Shown here: in pieces, positions 1 to 7,757 of the stretch
How positions within the stretch are numbered: the first letter of the stretch is position 1
Layout: each line of letters starts with the position of its first letter
Source: DAOTUB01 sp034437455
Lineage (GTDB): Bacteria > Chloroflexota > Anaerolineae > B4-G1
DNA length: 34,313 bases
Assembly: GCA_034437455.1 (NCBI GenBank)
Contig: DAOTUB010000333.1
Coordinates: forward strand, 1-34,313
Direction of reading: 5' to 3'
Made by a program: the position numbers and the translations under genes
The notes under the pieces: generated by a model
Seen by the model: the letters and a program-made list of their open reading frames with translations, nothing else
The model's database searches: none
Told to the model about the DNA's origin: nothing

Positions 1-1
1 G

Positions 2-107
2 TATATATAGGGGTTTGGCATTTCTGTTCAGGATTCAAGTCCTAGACAAGCCTTTCTTTACCCGCATATATACGGGATTGGTATTTTCAAACCGGCATAT
101 ATAGGGG
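2..107. promoter_or_regulatory. Three iterated YATATATASGGG motifs upstream of a toxin-antitoxin locus
   Basis: Three copies of a 12-bp motif (YATATATASGGG) lie at 2-13, 65-76 and 96-107, all in the same orientation and just upstream of the antitoxin gene at 156. The middle copy is part of an imperfect palindrome (61-76). The copies start 63 and 31 bp apart, close to six and three helical turns, so a bound protein would sit on one face of the DNA. Inference: operators for autoregulation by the antitoxin. The window begins inside this region, so further copies may exist upstream. Confidence 0.4.
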
Positions 108-155
108 TGTAAATTTATCCAAAGTCCAAAGATCTAACAGACAGGGAGTATTGTA

Positions 156-452
156 ATGGAACGTACAATTACCTTGACCATTCCATCAAACTGGCTACAG
201 GGGTGGACGGTAGACCAGGAAGAATTGCGCCAGGCGTTGATGCTAGGGCTAACTCAGCTTCGTCAACGGCAGACAGCCCTGGACACCACCAGACAGGTTG
301 TTCAGGCATTGTTGAGCACGGGACGTGTCCGCCATTTGTCGGCTGCATTTATAGAAGATGAGAGAGCGGATGCCGGTCGCCAGGCCCCGCCCACGTTGCC
401 AGGGTTGCAGGTAAGCGAGATACTGATTGCCCAACGACGGGGTGAGTTGTGA
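156..452 (+). CDS. Putative antitoxin partner of a PIN-domain toxin
   Basis: A 98-aa protein starting at an ATG preceded by AGGGAG at good spacing. It opens with a short beta-like stretch (MERTITLTIPSNW) followed by a helical segment, the layout of many VapB/AbrB-like or ribbon-helix-helix antitoxins, but no family could be assigned from motifs. Its stop overlaps the GTG of the downstream PIN toxin by 4 nt (GTGA at 449-452), which indicates translational coupling, and an antitoxin upstream of a VapC-type toxin is the standard order. The call rests on this context. The partner toxin is disrupted by a MITE, so the antitoxin may now be an orphan. Repeated TATATA-type motifs upstream could be its operators. 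Confidence 0.6.
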   Translation: MERTITLTIPSNWLQGWTVDQEELRQALMLGLTQLRQRQTALDTTRQVVQALLSTGRVRHLSAAFIEDERADAGRQAPPTLPGLQVSEILIAQRRGEL

Positions 453-1046
453 CGACCTATTACGCCGACAGTAGCGCGTTGGTCAAGCGGTACGCAGCAA
501 TTCCCGTTTTGTAGCCGCGCTTTCCATAGCGCGTGCATTTTGCCACATGAAACATCCTTCGCGATATAGAAATCGCGGCTACAACTCTCGTTTTTTCCCA
601 TAACGGGAATTGCTGAGCGGTACGTAACCGAGACAGGCAGTGGTTGGGTACAGGGCTTGTGTGATCCAACGGCTGATCACGTGATTGCATTGGCGGACAT
701 CGGGCTGGTTGAGATTGCAGCGGCGCTGGCAATGAAAACCCGAGAAGGCGTCCTTCCCTCTCCTGTTCGCGATGGCCTGCTGCGCGACTTGCAAGGCGAC
801 GGACAGGACCAATACTGGCTGATTGACGTGGATCAGGACATTATCGTGCAGGCCATCGCGCTGACCCGCCGCCAAAAGTTACGCGGCTACGATGCCATTC
901 ACCTGGCCTGCGCTCTATTTTTGCAAGAAACGCTGCTCAACCACCACCTTCCCCCTCCTGTTCTGCTCTCGGCAGATCAGGAGCTTTCGGCCGCGGCGCA
1001 GGCAGAGGGTCTGATGACCGACGATCCTAATCTACACTCATCATGA
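449..1046 (+). pseudogene. VapC-like PIN-domain toxin interrupted by a MITE
   Basis: Translation from GTG 449 begins YYADSSALVKRY, the first acidic PIN motif. It then enters a 121-bp insertion that brings an in-frame TAG at 512-514 and, with the 9-bp target duplication, adds 130 bp and shifts the frame. After the insertion the PIN protein resumes with VTETGSGW, an internal glutamate (VEIAAAL), YDAIHLACA and SADQEL, the remaining acidic metal-binding positions of PIN ribonucleases, and ends at TGA 1044-1046. Removing the element plus one target copy rejoins GTC AAG CGG TAC GTA ACC without loss, giving a full-length VapC-like protein of about 155 residues. Seen directly: the interruption. Inferred: the toxin is inactive unless the element excises precisely. 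Confidence 0.85.
495..615. mobile_element. 121-bp MITE with 14-bp perfect inverted ends and 9-bp target duplication
   Basis: The ends CAGCAATTCCCGTT (495-508) and AACGGGAATTGCTG (602-615) are exact inverted repeats. The flanks AGCGGTACG at 486-494 and 616-624 are a 9-bp target-site duplication. Inside is a second inverted pair, TGTAGCCGCG (510-519) and CGCGGCTACA (574-583), so the whole can fold as nested hairpins. It has no coding capacity, so it needs a transposase supplied in trans. A 9-bp duplication occurs in several DDE families, including IS4 and parts of IS5; the source family is not determined. Part of its interior (TGTAGCCGC, CTTTCCATAGCGCG) recurs in the element at 16180-16319. Confidence 0.92.
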
Positions 1047-1080
1047 ACTGATTGAAGATTGAACTGGTAGGGTACTGTTG

Positions 1081-1107
1081 TCCTGCTCTCGTGGCAGGAT
1101 GTTTTAT
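1081..1107 (+). terminator. Probable rho-independent terminator after the toxin locus
   Basis: A hairpin with stem TCCTGC / GCAGGA (1081-1086, 1094-1099) is followed by TGTTTTATT. It lies 35 bp past the toxin stop. The stem is only 6 bp, so efficiency is uncertain. Confidence 0.5.
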
Positions 1108-1194
1108 TGTACAATAGTCTCTGCCACACCCTCGCCGTAGATAGCACGTGGTATCTGTACCTCTCCATACAGGTCGACCAGGACTAGGCCATTT

Positions 1195-2700
1195 TCACAA
1201 CTCGTACAATTCCCCATACTTGGCCCGCAGATACCGGATATGAGGCTCGATGTTCATCGGCCCGCCGGTGACGCGCTCGACGAGTTCCGAGGGTGTGTAT
1301 TTGCTCCCGTGTTGATAGATGTTCTCTTTGAGCCAGTTGTGCAGCGTGCCGAACCGTCCCTCTTCGATCTCACTGGTGATCTCCGGATGAGCTTGCAGTG
1401 CCATCTCGTAGAACTGCGCGCCCAAAATGTTGCCCAGCGTGTACCCCTGGAACCCGCCGCCGATCCTGCCGCCATACCAGTGGATATCTTGCAGCACGCC
1501 ATCCCGGTCGTCCGGCGGGATCAGCCCCAAGTCGGCCTGGAAACGTTCGCGCCACGCCTCCGGCAGGTCGCGCACGGCCAGTTGACCTTCGAGCAACTGC
1601 AATTCCAGATCAAAGCGGAGCAGGATGTGCAGATTGTACGTCACTTCGTCCGCCTCCACGCGAATCAGTGAAGGCTCGACTTTGTTGATCGCGCGGTAGA
1701 ACGTCTCCAGCGGTACATCCCCCAGTTGATCGGGAAAGACTGTTTGCAGCCTGGGATAAAAGAATTTCCAGAATCCCCGGCTGCGCCCGACCAGATTCTC
1801 CAACAGGCGCGACTGGCTCTCGTGGACGCCCGACGACGTCCCATCGGCCAGCGGCGTGCCCTCAAAGTCCGGGTTGACGCCCTGCTCGTACATCGCGTGG
1901 CCCGATTCGTGCAGCGTGCCGAACAGCGCGTCGTTCAGTCGGTTCTCATTGACGCGGGTGGTGATGCGCACATCCCCGATCGAGAATTCCGTCGTGAACG
2001 GGTGCGGAGCCTTGTCCTGACGCCCGCGCGCAAAATCATACCCAAAGTGCTTGATCGCCTCCAGCCCAAACGCCCACTGCTGTTCTTCGGCAAAGTGCTG
2101 GTGCAGGCAGGAATCGTCCGCCGGGGGCTGAGAGGTGATCGCCTGCACGAGGGGCACGAGTTGCTCCCGCAACTCGGCAAAGAGCGGGCGCAAGGTCGAG
2201 ACCTTTAGCCCATAGTCCGCATAATCAATCAAGGGATCGGCGATGTGTTCGTAACCGGGAAAAAAGTTCGCCAGTTCCCGGCTCAGGTCGAGCGTCTTTT
2301 CCAGGTAGGGCTGCACCCTGGCAAAGTCGTCCGCCGGTCGGGCCTCCTTCCAGACCTGAAAAATCTTGGAAGCGTGCTCGGAGAACCGCGACACGAACTC
2401 AGGCGGGACTTTTAACGCCCGCTCATAGTCGCGCCGCGTCACGCGGATGAGGCTGGCCTCGTCCGAATCGTAGGACAGGCTGTCCTCGTAGGGGTGCAGG
2501 TCGTCGAGCAAATTTCCCAGCTCGGGGTCGGTGAACTTTTCGTGCGCCAGCCGCCGCAGCGTGGCGATCTGACGCGCGCGGGCCGGTCCGCCGCCGGGCG
2601 GCATGTAGGTGTTCTGGTCCCAATCCAGCAGTAAGGCGGCGGATTCCAGATCATCAATCTCAACGAGCCGGGTCTTTAATCTTTCCAATTTAGCTTTCAC
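1195..2700 (-). CDS. M32 family metallocarboxypeptidase (Taq carboxypeptidase-like)
   Basis: A 501-aa protein, the usual length for the M32 family, which removes C-terminal residues from peptides using a divalent metal. The HExxH motif is seen as HESGH (H264, E265, H268), followed about 25 residues later by VHESQSR, the M32 motif that supplies the third ligand (E294). The C-terminal IHWYGGRIGGGFQGY region is also typical. The start is GTG at 2700, preceded by GGAGGAAG at proper spacing. It is the last gene of a minus-strand run with the aminotransferase and agmatinase-family genes, 48 bp after the former. M32 enzymes are cytoplasmic, and no signal peptide is visible. A role in peptide turnover is inferred from the family. 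Confidence 0.95.
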   Translation of the reverse strand: MKAKLERLKTRLVEIDDLESAALLLDWDQNTYMPPGGGPARARQIATLRRLAHEKFTDPELGNLLDDLHPYEDSLSYDSDEASLIRVTRRDYERALKVPPEFVSRFSEHASKIFQVWKEARPADDFARVQPYLEKTLDLSRELANFFPGYEHIADPLIDYADYGLKVSTLRPLFAELREQLVPLVQAITSQPPADDSCLHQHFAEEQQWAFGLEAIKHFGYDFARGRQDKAPHPFTTEFSIGDVRITTRVNENRLNDALFGTLHESGHAMYEQGVNPDFEGTPLADGTSSGVHESQSRLLENLVGRSRGFWKFFYPRLQTVFPDQLGDVPLETFYRAINKVEPSLIRVEADEVTYNLHILLRFDLELQLLEGQLAVRDLPEAWRERFQADLGLIPPDDRDGVLQDIHWYGGRIGGGFQGYTLGNILGAQFYEMALQAHPEITSEIEEGRFGTLHNWLKENIYQHGSKYTPSELVERVTGGPMNIEPHIRYLRAKYGELYEL

Positions 2701-2748
2701 GTCGTCTTCCTCCTAGAAAATTTCACACAGTACGAAATATGCCAACCA

Positions 2749-4023
2749 TCAGCGCGGCATGTCCGCCAGAACGCCAAGCAGAGTATCCACCTCCTCGGCG
2801 GTATTATAATGAGCCAGGCCAACGCGCACAAAGCCGCCGTGTTCCTCCAATCCCAATCGCTCAGAGATAGCCAGGGCATAGAAATTGCCGTCCCACACGA
2901 AAATGTTCGCCGCGTCCAGCCGCCGGGCGACCTCGTTCGGCGTGAGACCTTCCAACGTAAAAGAGAACGTGGGCACGCGCCGGTCGAAACGAGCCGGGTC
3001 GGTGATGCCATAGATGCGCAGACCCGCGATCTCTTGCAGCCCGGCCGCCAGGCGTTGGCCCTGTTCTCGCTCGTAGGCGCGGACCGCGGCCATTCCTGCT
3101 TTCAGGTCCCGCCGCCGTCCTTCAAAGCCGGGAAATTCGTCGGCGAATTCGCCCCCAAAGCGCCGGCCCACCGAGGCCAGGTAATCCACCGCCGCCGTCG
3201 CGCCGGCCTGCGCCTCAAAGTTCGGCGTGCCGGTCTCGAACTTGTCGGGCGGATCGTCGCTGGCGGGGCGCACTTTGTAGGCGGACAGCCGATCCAATAA
3301 CTCGTACCGTCCGTACAGCACGCCGAGGTGGGGGCCAAAGAACTTGTAGGTCGAGCAGACCAGAAAATCGCAGTCAATCGCCTGCACGTCGATGGGGCCG
3401 TGAGGCGCATAGTGGACGGCGTCCACGTAGAGCCAGGCGCCGACGGCGTGGGCCATCTCGGCGATGCGACGCACGTCGTTGATCGTCCCCGTGGCGTTGG
3501 AGGCGTAGCCGACGGCCACAAGTTTTGTGCGCGGGGTGATGGCCGCTTCCAGGCTCGCCATGTCGAGCGTGCAGTCGCTCAGGTCGACGTCGGCCCAGCG
3601 GACGACGACGCCGCGCTCTTGCAGCGCCAGCCAGGGCGCAATGTCGCCGTCGTGATCCAGGTGGGTGACGACGATCTCGTCCCCTGCGGAAAGGAGCTTT
3701 CCGATCGAACGGCTGATGTGGAAGGTGAGGGTAGTCATGTTCGCGCCAAAGACGATCTCCTCGGGCCGGGAGGCGTTGACAAAGTCAGCCAGAGCGCGGC
3801 GGGCCTCGTCTCTCGTCTCGTCGGTGCGGCGGCTATAGAGGAAAGCGCCATGGGCATTGCTGTTCGCCTCGATGAAATAGCGGCTCATGGCCTCGATGAC
3901 CGAGCCGTGCACCTGTGTCCCGCCAGGGCCATCGAAAAAGATGAGCGGGCGACCGTTCGCGGTCTGTTGCAACGATGGGAACTCTTGACGCAGCGATGAA
4001 ACGGCAGTTTTGTCCAATGACAT
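2749..4023 (-). CDS. Class V aminotransferase, cysteine desulfurase-like (VC1184-type)
   Basis: A PLP-dependent fold-type I enzyme of 424 aa. Visible are FFDGPGGTQV near the N-terminus, THLDHDGDIAPW, the PLP-contacting YVDAVHYAPHG (D201, H204) and the Schiff-base lysine in CSTYKFFGPHLG (K227). It most resembles the 'cysteine desulfurase-like' VC1184 branch. The active-site cysteine loop of true SufS/IscS enzymes is not evident, so desulfurase activity should not be assumed. ATG 4023 is chosen because AAGGAG sits 5 nt upstream of it; an in-frame GTG at 4029 overlaps that ribosome-binding site. The gene follows the agmatinase-family stop by 2 bp, so the two are cotranscribed. The substrate is unknown. 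Confidence 0.88.
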   Translation of the reverse strand: MSLDKTAVSSLRQEFPSLQQTANGRPLIFFDGPGGTQVHGSVIEAMSRYFIEANSNAHGAFLYSRRTDETRDEARRALADFVNASRPEEIVFGANMTTLTFHISRSIGKLLSAGDEIVVTHLDHDGDIAPWLALQERGVVVRWADVDLSDCTLDMASLEAAITPRTKLVAVGYASNATGTINDVRRIAEMAHAVGAWLYVDAVHYAPHGPIDVQAIDCDFLVCSTYKFFGPHLGVLYGRYELLDRLSAYKVRPASDDPPDKFETGTPNFEAQAGATAAVDYLASVGRRFGGEFADEFPGFEGRRRDLKAGMAAVRAYEREQGQRLAAGLQEIAGLRIYGITDPARFDRRVPTFSFTLEGLTPNEVARRLDAANIFVWDGNFYALAISERLGLEEHGGFVRVGLAHYNTAEEVDTLLGVLADMPR

Positions 4024-4025
4024 GT

Positions 4026-4943
4026 TCACTCCTTGACGAGTTTTTCTTTCATCCAGCCAAACACTTCATAGATCACCTTGACCGCCGCGAACGACGTGAC
4101 GTCGTTGCAGTCGAGCGGCGGAGCGACTTCTACGATATCCAGCGCCCGGACGGGCAGCCGGGCAAAGATGAGGCGCAGCAACTCCAACAGCTCGCGAGAG
4201 GAGAGGCCGCCTGCCTCTGGCGCGCCGGTGCCGGGGGCGCAGGCCGGGTCCAGGATGTCAATGTCCAGCGTGACATAGACGGCGTCTACGTCTTGCAGTT
4301 GAGCGACCACGTCCTCGGCCACGGCCTCGGTGGAGCGGCGGTAGACGTCGCGGGCGGTGTGGACGCCGATCTCTGGATGGGTCTCCAGAAAGGCCAATTC
4401 CTCGTCCAGCCAGGAGCGGATGCCGACAAAGACCACGTGGCGCGGCTCGACGTTGGGCAGTTCCAGCACGCGGCGTCCGGTGCAGGCGTGAGCCCAGGGA
4501 TGGCCGACGTATTCGTCGAGCAGGTCGGGGTGAGCGTCGAGGTGGACGACGCTAATCTTTCCGGTCATCGTCTTGCTGAAGGCCGCGGTCAGTGGGATGG
4601 TGACCGAGTGGTCGCCGCCCAGGAATAGGGCCAGGGGATGGCGCAGCGCCTGAGTCGCCTGCGCCTCCACGGCGGCAAAGTACCGCTCCCAGTTGAGGTC
4701 AACGCTCACGTCGCCGTAATCGCGGACGCGCAGCCCCTCCAGCCGTCGCCCCTCCTCGGTGACGGGCGCGGTGTGAGGCGTGATCTCGCGGATTTGGGTC
4801 GGGGCCAAGGCAGCCCCTTTGCGAAAGGTGGTGGCGTTATCGAACGGAACGCCCAAGATGCCGATCTCGGCGGTGGGATCGTCGCTGCATAGCCCGCTCC
4901 ACGGTCGGCGGTGGGCAGGGCGGGTGATTATCTGTTCGGTCAT
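4026..4943 (-). CDS. speB: Agmatinase/arginase (ureohydrolase) family protein
   Basis: A 305-aa ureohydrolase. The binuclear manganese site is complete: GGDHS (H112), HLDAHPD (D136, H138, D140) and TLDIDILDP (D227, D229). The stretch PGTGAPEAGG after the last ligands matches agmatinases better than arginases. The expected reaction is agmatine to putrescine plus urea, in the cytoplasm; formiminoglutamase or guanidinobutyrase activity cannot be excluded from sequence. The ATG at 4943 has only a weak AGGG upstream and lies very close to the predicted promoter, so the mRNA may be nearly leaderless. It heads a likely operon with the aminotransferase and the M32 carboxypeptidase. Confidence 0.88.
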   Translation of the reverse strand: MTEQIITRPAHRRPWSGLCSDDPTAEIGILGVPFDNATTFRKGAALAPTQIREITPHTAPVTEEGRRLEGLRVRDYGDVSVDLNWERYFAAVEAQATQALRHPLALFLGGDHSVTIPLTAAFSKTMTGKISVVHLDAHPDLLDEYVGHPWAHACTGRRVLELPNVEPRHVVFVGIRSWLDEELAFLETHPEIGVHTARDVYRRSTEAVAEDVVAQLQDVDAVYVTLDIDILDPACAPGTGAPEAGGLSSRELLELLRLIFARLPVRALDIVEVAPPLDCNDVTSFAAVKVIYEVFGWMKEKLVKE

Positions 4944-4952
4944 AGTGCCCTG

Positions 4953-4980
4953 ATTGTATCACGTTTGGGATGAAGAGCAA
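4953..4980 (-). promoter_or_regulatory. Candidate promoter for the agmatinase operon
   Basis: On the minus strand TTGCTC (4975-4980) is followed after 16 bp by TACAAT (4953-4958). The expected transcription start would fall only a few bases before the ATG at 4943, implying a very short leader. Confidence 0.45.
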
Positions 4981-5036
4981 ACTCTTGCCGATGAGGAATG
5001 GTATTAAGTTAAGTGAGGAGCGTCGCTACGACAGCT

Positions 5037-5276
5037 CTACGATGGTGAAGCCAGCGCCAGACGGAACACGGGGGCCTGTCTCACCGGTCGTTCGGTTTCC
5101 GGGTCAAGGGCGAAAAGCGTGTCCAGTACGTGTAAATCGAGTACTGTATACCCACACACCGGGCAGACCAGAGCCGGCAGATCTTCAACCACCAGGGGTT
5201 TTCCATCTCGTACAAATGTATGGACGATCTGGCGTCTCTCCATCTCGCCAGGACATCCTTGAACGATACATTTCAT
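5037..5276 (-). CDS. YgiT/MqsA-type zinc-finger antitoxin-like protein
   Basis: A 79-aa protein with two cysteine pairs, MKCIVQGC near the N-terminus and LVCPVCGY about 45 residues later, spaced as in YgiT/MqsA-type zinc-finger antitoxins. The start ATG at 5276 overlaps the TGA of the upstream DUF4258-like gene (ATGA), and GGAGG lies upstream at a usable distance. MqsA carries its DNA-binding helix-turn-helix in a C-terminal domain. Here only the zinc domain and a short tail are present, as in the many short YgiT-type proteins paired with DUF4258 or MqsR-like toxins. An antitoxin function is inferred from pairing and fold. Confidence 0.75.
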   Translation of the reverse strand: MKCIVQGCPGEMERRQIVHTFVRDGKPLVVEDLPALVCPVCGYTVLDLHVLDTLFALDPETERPVRQAPVFRLALASPS

Positions 5277-5602
5277 CACTTGTGACCTCCTCGCAGAGTA
5301 GGCGTGATCCATTTGGGTGGGCAGGGTTCATATACAGTGATGATCGTGACCGGCAGCCCCGAATAGGATGCGACGATGTGCAAGTCGCGTCCGGCCTCAG
5401 TTTGACCATGTATCAAACACGATGGCCCTAACCACCAATCTGGGTAATCCTCGAGTAATTGCGCATTGAGCATAGCCGCTTCTATTTCGGGCCGGGTGAT
5501 GTGTTCGGCCAACGCCTCCTCTGCCCCGTGTAACGAGATCTTGAGTTGTCCTTCTCGCACTGCCCGCCTAAACAAATCCAGGATAGAAGATGCTGTGTTC
5601 AA
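5276..5602 (-). CDS. DUF4258-like toxin candidate
   Basis: A 108-aa protein with the DUF4258 pattern: an amphipathic start (ILDLFRRAVREG), ISLHGAEEALAEHIT, IEAAMLNAQLLEDYPD, then LIHGQTEAGRDLHIVASY and VTIITVYEP. That order (His in the first strand, HIV strand, ITVYEP at the end) resembles small RelE/MqsR-like folds annotated as DUF4258. TTG 5602 is chosen because GGAGGG sits 5 nt upstream; the frame stays open to 5638. The gene overlaps the zinc-finger gene by 4 nt and is led by a near-consensus promoter at 5643-5671. Toxicity is inferred, not seen. Confidence 0.7.
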   Translation of the reverse strand: MNTASSILDLFRRAVREGQLKISLHGAEEALAEHITRPEIEAAMLNAQLLEDYPDWWLGPSCLIHGQTEAGRDLHIVASYSGLPVTIITVYEPCPPKWITPTLRGGHK

Positions 5603-5642
5603 TGCAGCCCTCCGCCAGCATACTCGTTGCTTCCGCAAGTGT

Positions 5643-5671
5643 ATTATGCCTTACTGTGGTCATTGTGTCAA
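5643..5671 (-). promoter_or_regulatory. Near-consensus sigma-70-type promoter for the DUF4258/YgiT pair
   Basis: The minus strand reads TTGACA (5666-5671), 17 bp, CATAAT (5643-5648). The predicted start is near 5636, leaving about 34 nt of leader before TTG 5602, with the GGAGGG ribosome-binding site inside it. Confidence 0.75.
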
Positions 5672-5681
5672 ACCGTCGGAT

Positions 5682-5855
5682 TCAGCGAAACGTTGCTGTC
5701 TTGGCAAGAGACAACAAAAAAATCCCACCAATTGACAATGACGAAGGCTTTTCGTTCTGCGTTGCAATGGGCGACTTGGGGTTCCCTCGATTTGGTGGAC
5801 AGACGAGCAGGAACTCGTCGTAAAAAGCGGCAAAGTCAAGCTTCCCGTCAGGCAT
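5682..5855 (-). CDS. Small ORF or gene remnant of unknown function
   Basis: A 57-codon ORF starting MPDGKLDFAAFYDEF at ATG 5855, with AGGAG 8 nt upstream. The first 15-20 residues read like the start of a real protein, while the rest becomes low-quality sequence (LSIGGIFLLSLAKTATFR). This suggests a truncated gene whose downstream part was lost before the toxin-antitoxin promoter at 5671. No family recognised. Confidence 0.3.
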   Translation of the reverse strand: MPDGKLDFAAFYDEFLLVCPPNRGNPKSPIATQNEKPSSLSIGGIFLLSLAKTATFR

Positions 5856-5989
5856 AGATTTTCTCCTGTTGAACGAGAGCGCCCTTCTACTTGTACAGAC
5901 GCGCAACCAGACCGAGTATTACACATAACGGCGATGTTGACAACCCAGTCTTGTACTCAGGTACAGGATCAAATTCGGTCGTAGGCCCG

Positions 5990-6018
5990 ATGACAAGAGG
6001 GACAAACTCTGATATAAT
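5990..6018 (+). promoter_or_regulatory. Candidate promoter of the histidine kinase operon
   Basis: ATGACA (5990-5995), 17 bp, then TATAAT (6013-6018). The expected start near 6025 gives a leader of about 23 nt that contains the GGAG used by ATG 6048. Confidence 0.65.
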
Positions 6019-6047
6019 AAGGCCAACCTTTAGACTTGGAGTTTCAA

Positions 6048-7730
6048 ATGCAGAACAAGTGCCGTCCCAGAAGAATCAATTTGCAGCACAAGCTGGTCCT
6101 CGCTCACGTGGTGGTGACTCTGGCAGCGGTACTCATCGCCGAGGGGGTGGCATTGTGGATCGTGTCATTGCTCAGGCTCGAGTACCCCACTGGAGGGGTC
6201 CACATCATACTGACAGCCATCGTTGCTGCACTGGCAGGATTGCTATTGGGCGCATGGGCCAGCCAGGGTGTCGCCCGCCGCGTACAACATATCCTCGACG
6301 TCAGTCGCGCCTGGCTGCGCGGCAATCTCTCGCTGCGCGTCGCCGATCGAAACGCCGATGACCTGGGCCTTTTGGCCGAGCAATTGGATCATTTGGTCGA
6401 GCACCTGGGGCAGGACGAGCAAGACCTGGACGAGTTACGGGAGCGCAACGCGCGCCTCACCGACCAGGTGCGCGCTCTGGCCGTGGTCGAGGAGCGAAAC
6501 CGGTTGGCCCGCGAGCTGCACGATAGCGTCAAGCAACACCTGTTCAGCCTGGCGATGACGACCAGCGGTATCCGCGCCCGCTTCGACACATTGCAGAACG
6601 TGCCGGACGATCTGGCCGAGGTAGTGCGCGAGGTCGAGACGACGGCCCAGACTGCTCAGCGCGAAATGACTCGCCTGATTGAAGATCTGCGTCCCGACTC
6701 GCTCCAGGAGCAAGGGCTGGCGGCGGCGCTCAACGATTACACGCTGCTCTTTGGCGCGCGGGAGCACATCCTGGTCTACCTGGAGGTACAGGGCAATGAC
6801 GCGCTCCTGTCCCACTCTGTGGCCGAGTCGCTCTATCGCGTGGCCCAGGAAGCGTTGCACAACGTGGCCCGGCACGCCCGCGCCACCCGCGCGGATATAC
6901 ACCTGCGCTGCATTCCAGAGCAAGCGACGCTGACCATCCGCGATAACGGCGTGGGGTTCGATAATGGGCAGGCTCGACGGGGCCTGGGGTTGGCGAATAT
7001 GCAAGAGCGCATGCTCGACGTCGGCGGGCGGTTGACCGTCGAGAGCCAGCCGGGCGCTGGCGCCACGGTGCTCGCCGAGGTCGGCCTGACCCGCCCCCTG
7101 GGCGCGCTGACGGAAGTCGCCAGGCTGGACAAAGACCGTCCCAACCCCACGATCGAGAACTGGGCCTGGCTGGGTCAACGACTGGTCATTCCGGTGGGGC
7201 AGACCTGGCCCTGGCTCCTGGCCGACCAGACGTACCTGCGCCAACCGCTGGTGGAGATGGGCGAAGAACCGCTAACGCTCAAGCGGAGGTCTGGCTTCCT
7301 GGGTCTCGGGAAAAGCTACGTCCTGCAACTAGGGCAATATCGCATACGTATACGTTGTAGCAGGTCGGGATACGAATGGAAGTCTCAAACCGCGTCGTGG
7401 ACGCTGCGCCGTATTCGTGGCCTGAGCAGCAGGATGGTGCTGACGCGCGAAGGACAACCTTTGGCGGCAATTCAGCACCAGGGCCGGCTGTTGAACACCT
7501 GGAGCGAGATCGTCTACGGCGGACGAGGCTACCGATTGTACTACGCCAAGGGCCAACCAGGTCATAGCGTTCTCGTCGACGAGGCTGGCGGCGAGTTACT
7601 GCTCGCGCAGGTCGGCGACCCACTCCAGATCGAACTGCGTCGTGCATTGCCGCTGCCTTTGTTGGTGATGGTAGCCGTGCGCGTTGCGGATGAGATGATC
7701 GCAACCACGGCCAATGTAAAAAAACCTTGA
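6048..7730 (+). CDS. NarL-type sensor histidine kinase with an extra C-terminal domain
   Basis: A 560-aa membrane kinase. Two TM helices (about 15-42 and 51-73) are separated by a loop of only about ten residues, so there is no periplasmic sensor domain. A HAMP-like linker and coiled coil follow (75-145). The HisKA_3 phosphoacceptor is H158 in ARELHDSVKQH. The HATPase_c domain has DLRPDSL, the N-box in EALHNVARHARA and the G-box DNGVGF...GLGLANMQERM. After about residue 345 comes a further ~215 aa of beta-rich, tryptophan- and tyrosine-bearing sequence not usual in this family and ending LVMVAVRVADEMI. ATG 6048 is chosen for GGAG at 6 nt. The partner regulator lies two genes downstream. Confidence 0.9.
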   Translation: MQNKCRPRRINLQHKLVLAHVVVTLAAVLIAEGVALWIVSLLRLEYPTGGVHIILTAIVAALAGLLLGAWASQGVARRVQHILDVSRAWLRGNLSLRVADRNADDLGLLAEQLDHLVEHLGQDEQDLDELRERNARLTDQVRALAVVEERNRLARELHDSVKQHLFSLAMTTSGIRARFDTLQNVPDDLAEVVREVETTAQTAQREMTRLIEDLRPDSLQEQGLAAALNDYTLLFGAREHILVYLEVQGNDALLSHSVAESLYRVAQEALHNVARHARATRADIHLRCIPEQATLTIRDNGVGFDNGQARRGLGLANMQERMLDVGGRLTVESQPGAGATVLAEVGLTRPLGALTEVARLDKDRPNPTIENWAWLGQRLVIPVGQTWPWLLADQTYLRQPLVEMGEEPLTLKRRSGFLGLGKSYVLQLGQYRIRIRCSRSGYEWKSQTASWTLRRIRGLSSRMVLTREGQPLAAIQHQGRLLNTWSEIVYGGRGYRLYYAKGQPGHSVLVDEAGGELLLAQVGDPLQIELRRALPLPLLVMVAVRVADEMIATTANVKKP

Positions 7731-7757
7731 ACCATTAGATTGAAAGGAGAAAAAGTC

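Noticed and set aside
2749..4023. Calling the aminotransferase SufS or IscS
   Set aside because: The fold and lysine fit class V, but the mobile-loop cysteine of true cysteine desulfurases is not evident and no suf/isc genes are adjacent.
4970..5431. Plus-strand ORF of 153 codons over the YgiT/DUF4258 pair
   Set aside because: Antisense to two overlapping genes with a clear promoter and zinc-finger cysteines; no motif of its own.
6435..7244. 269-codon minus-strand ORF inside the kinase gene
   Set aside because: Antisense shadow; the kinase H, N and G boxes are all in the plus frame.
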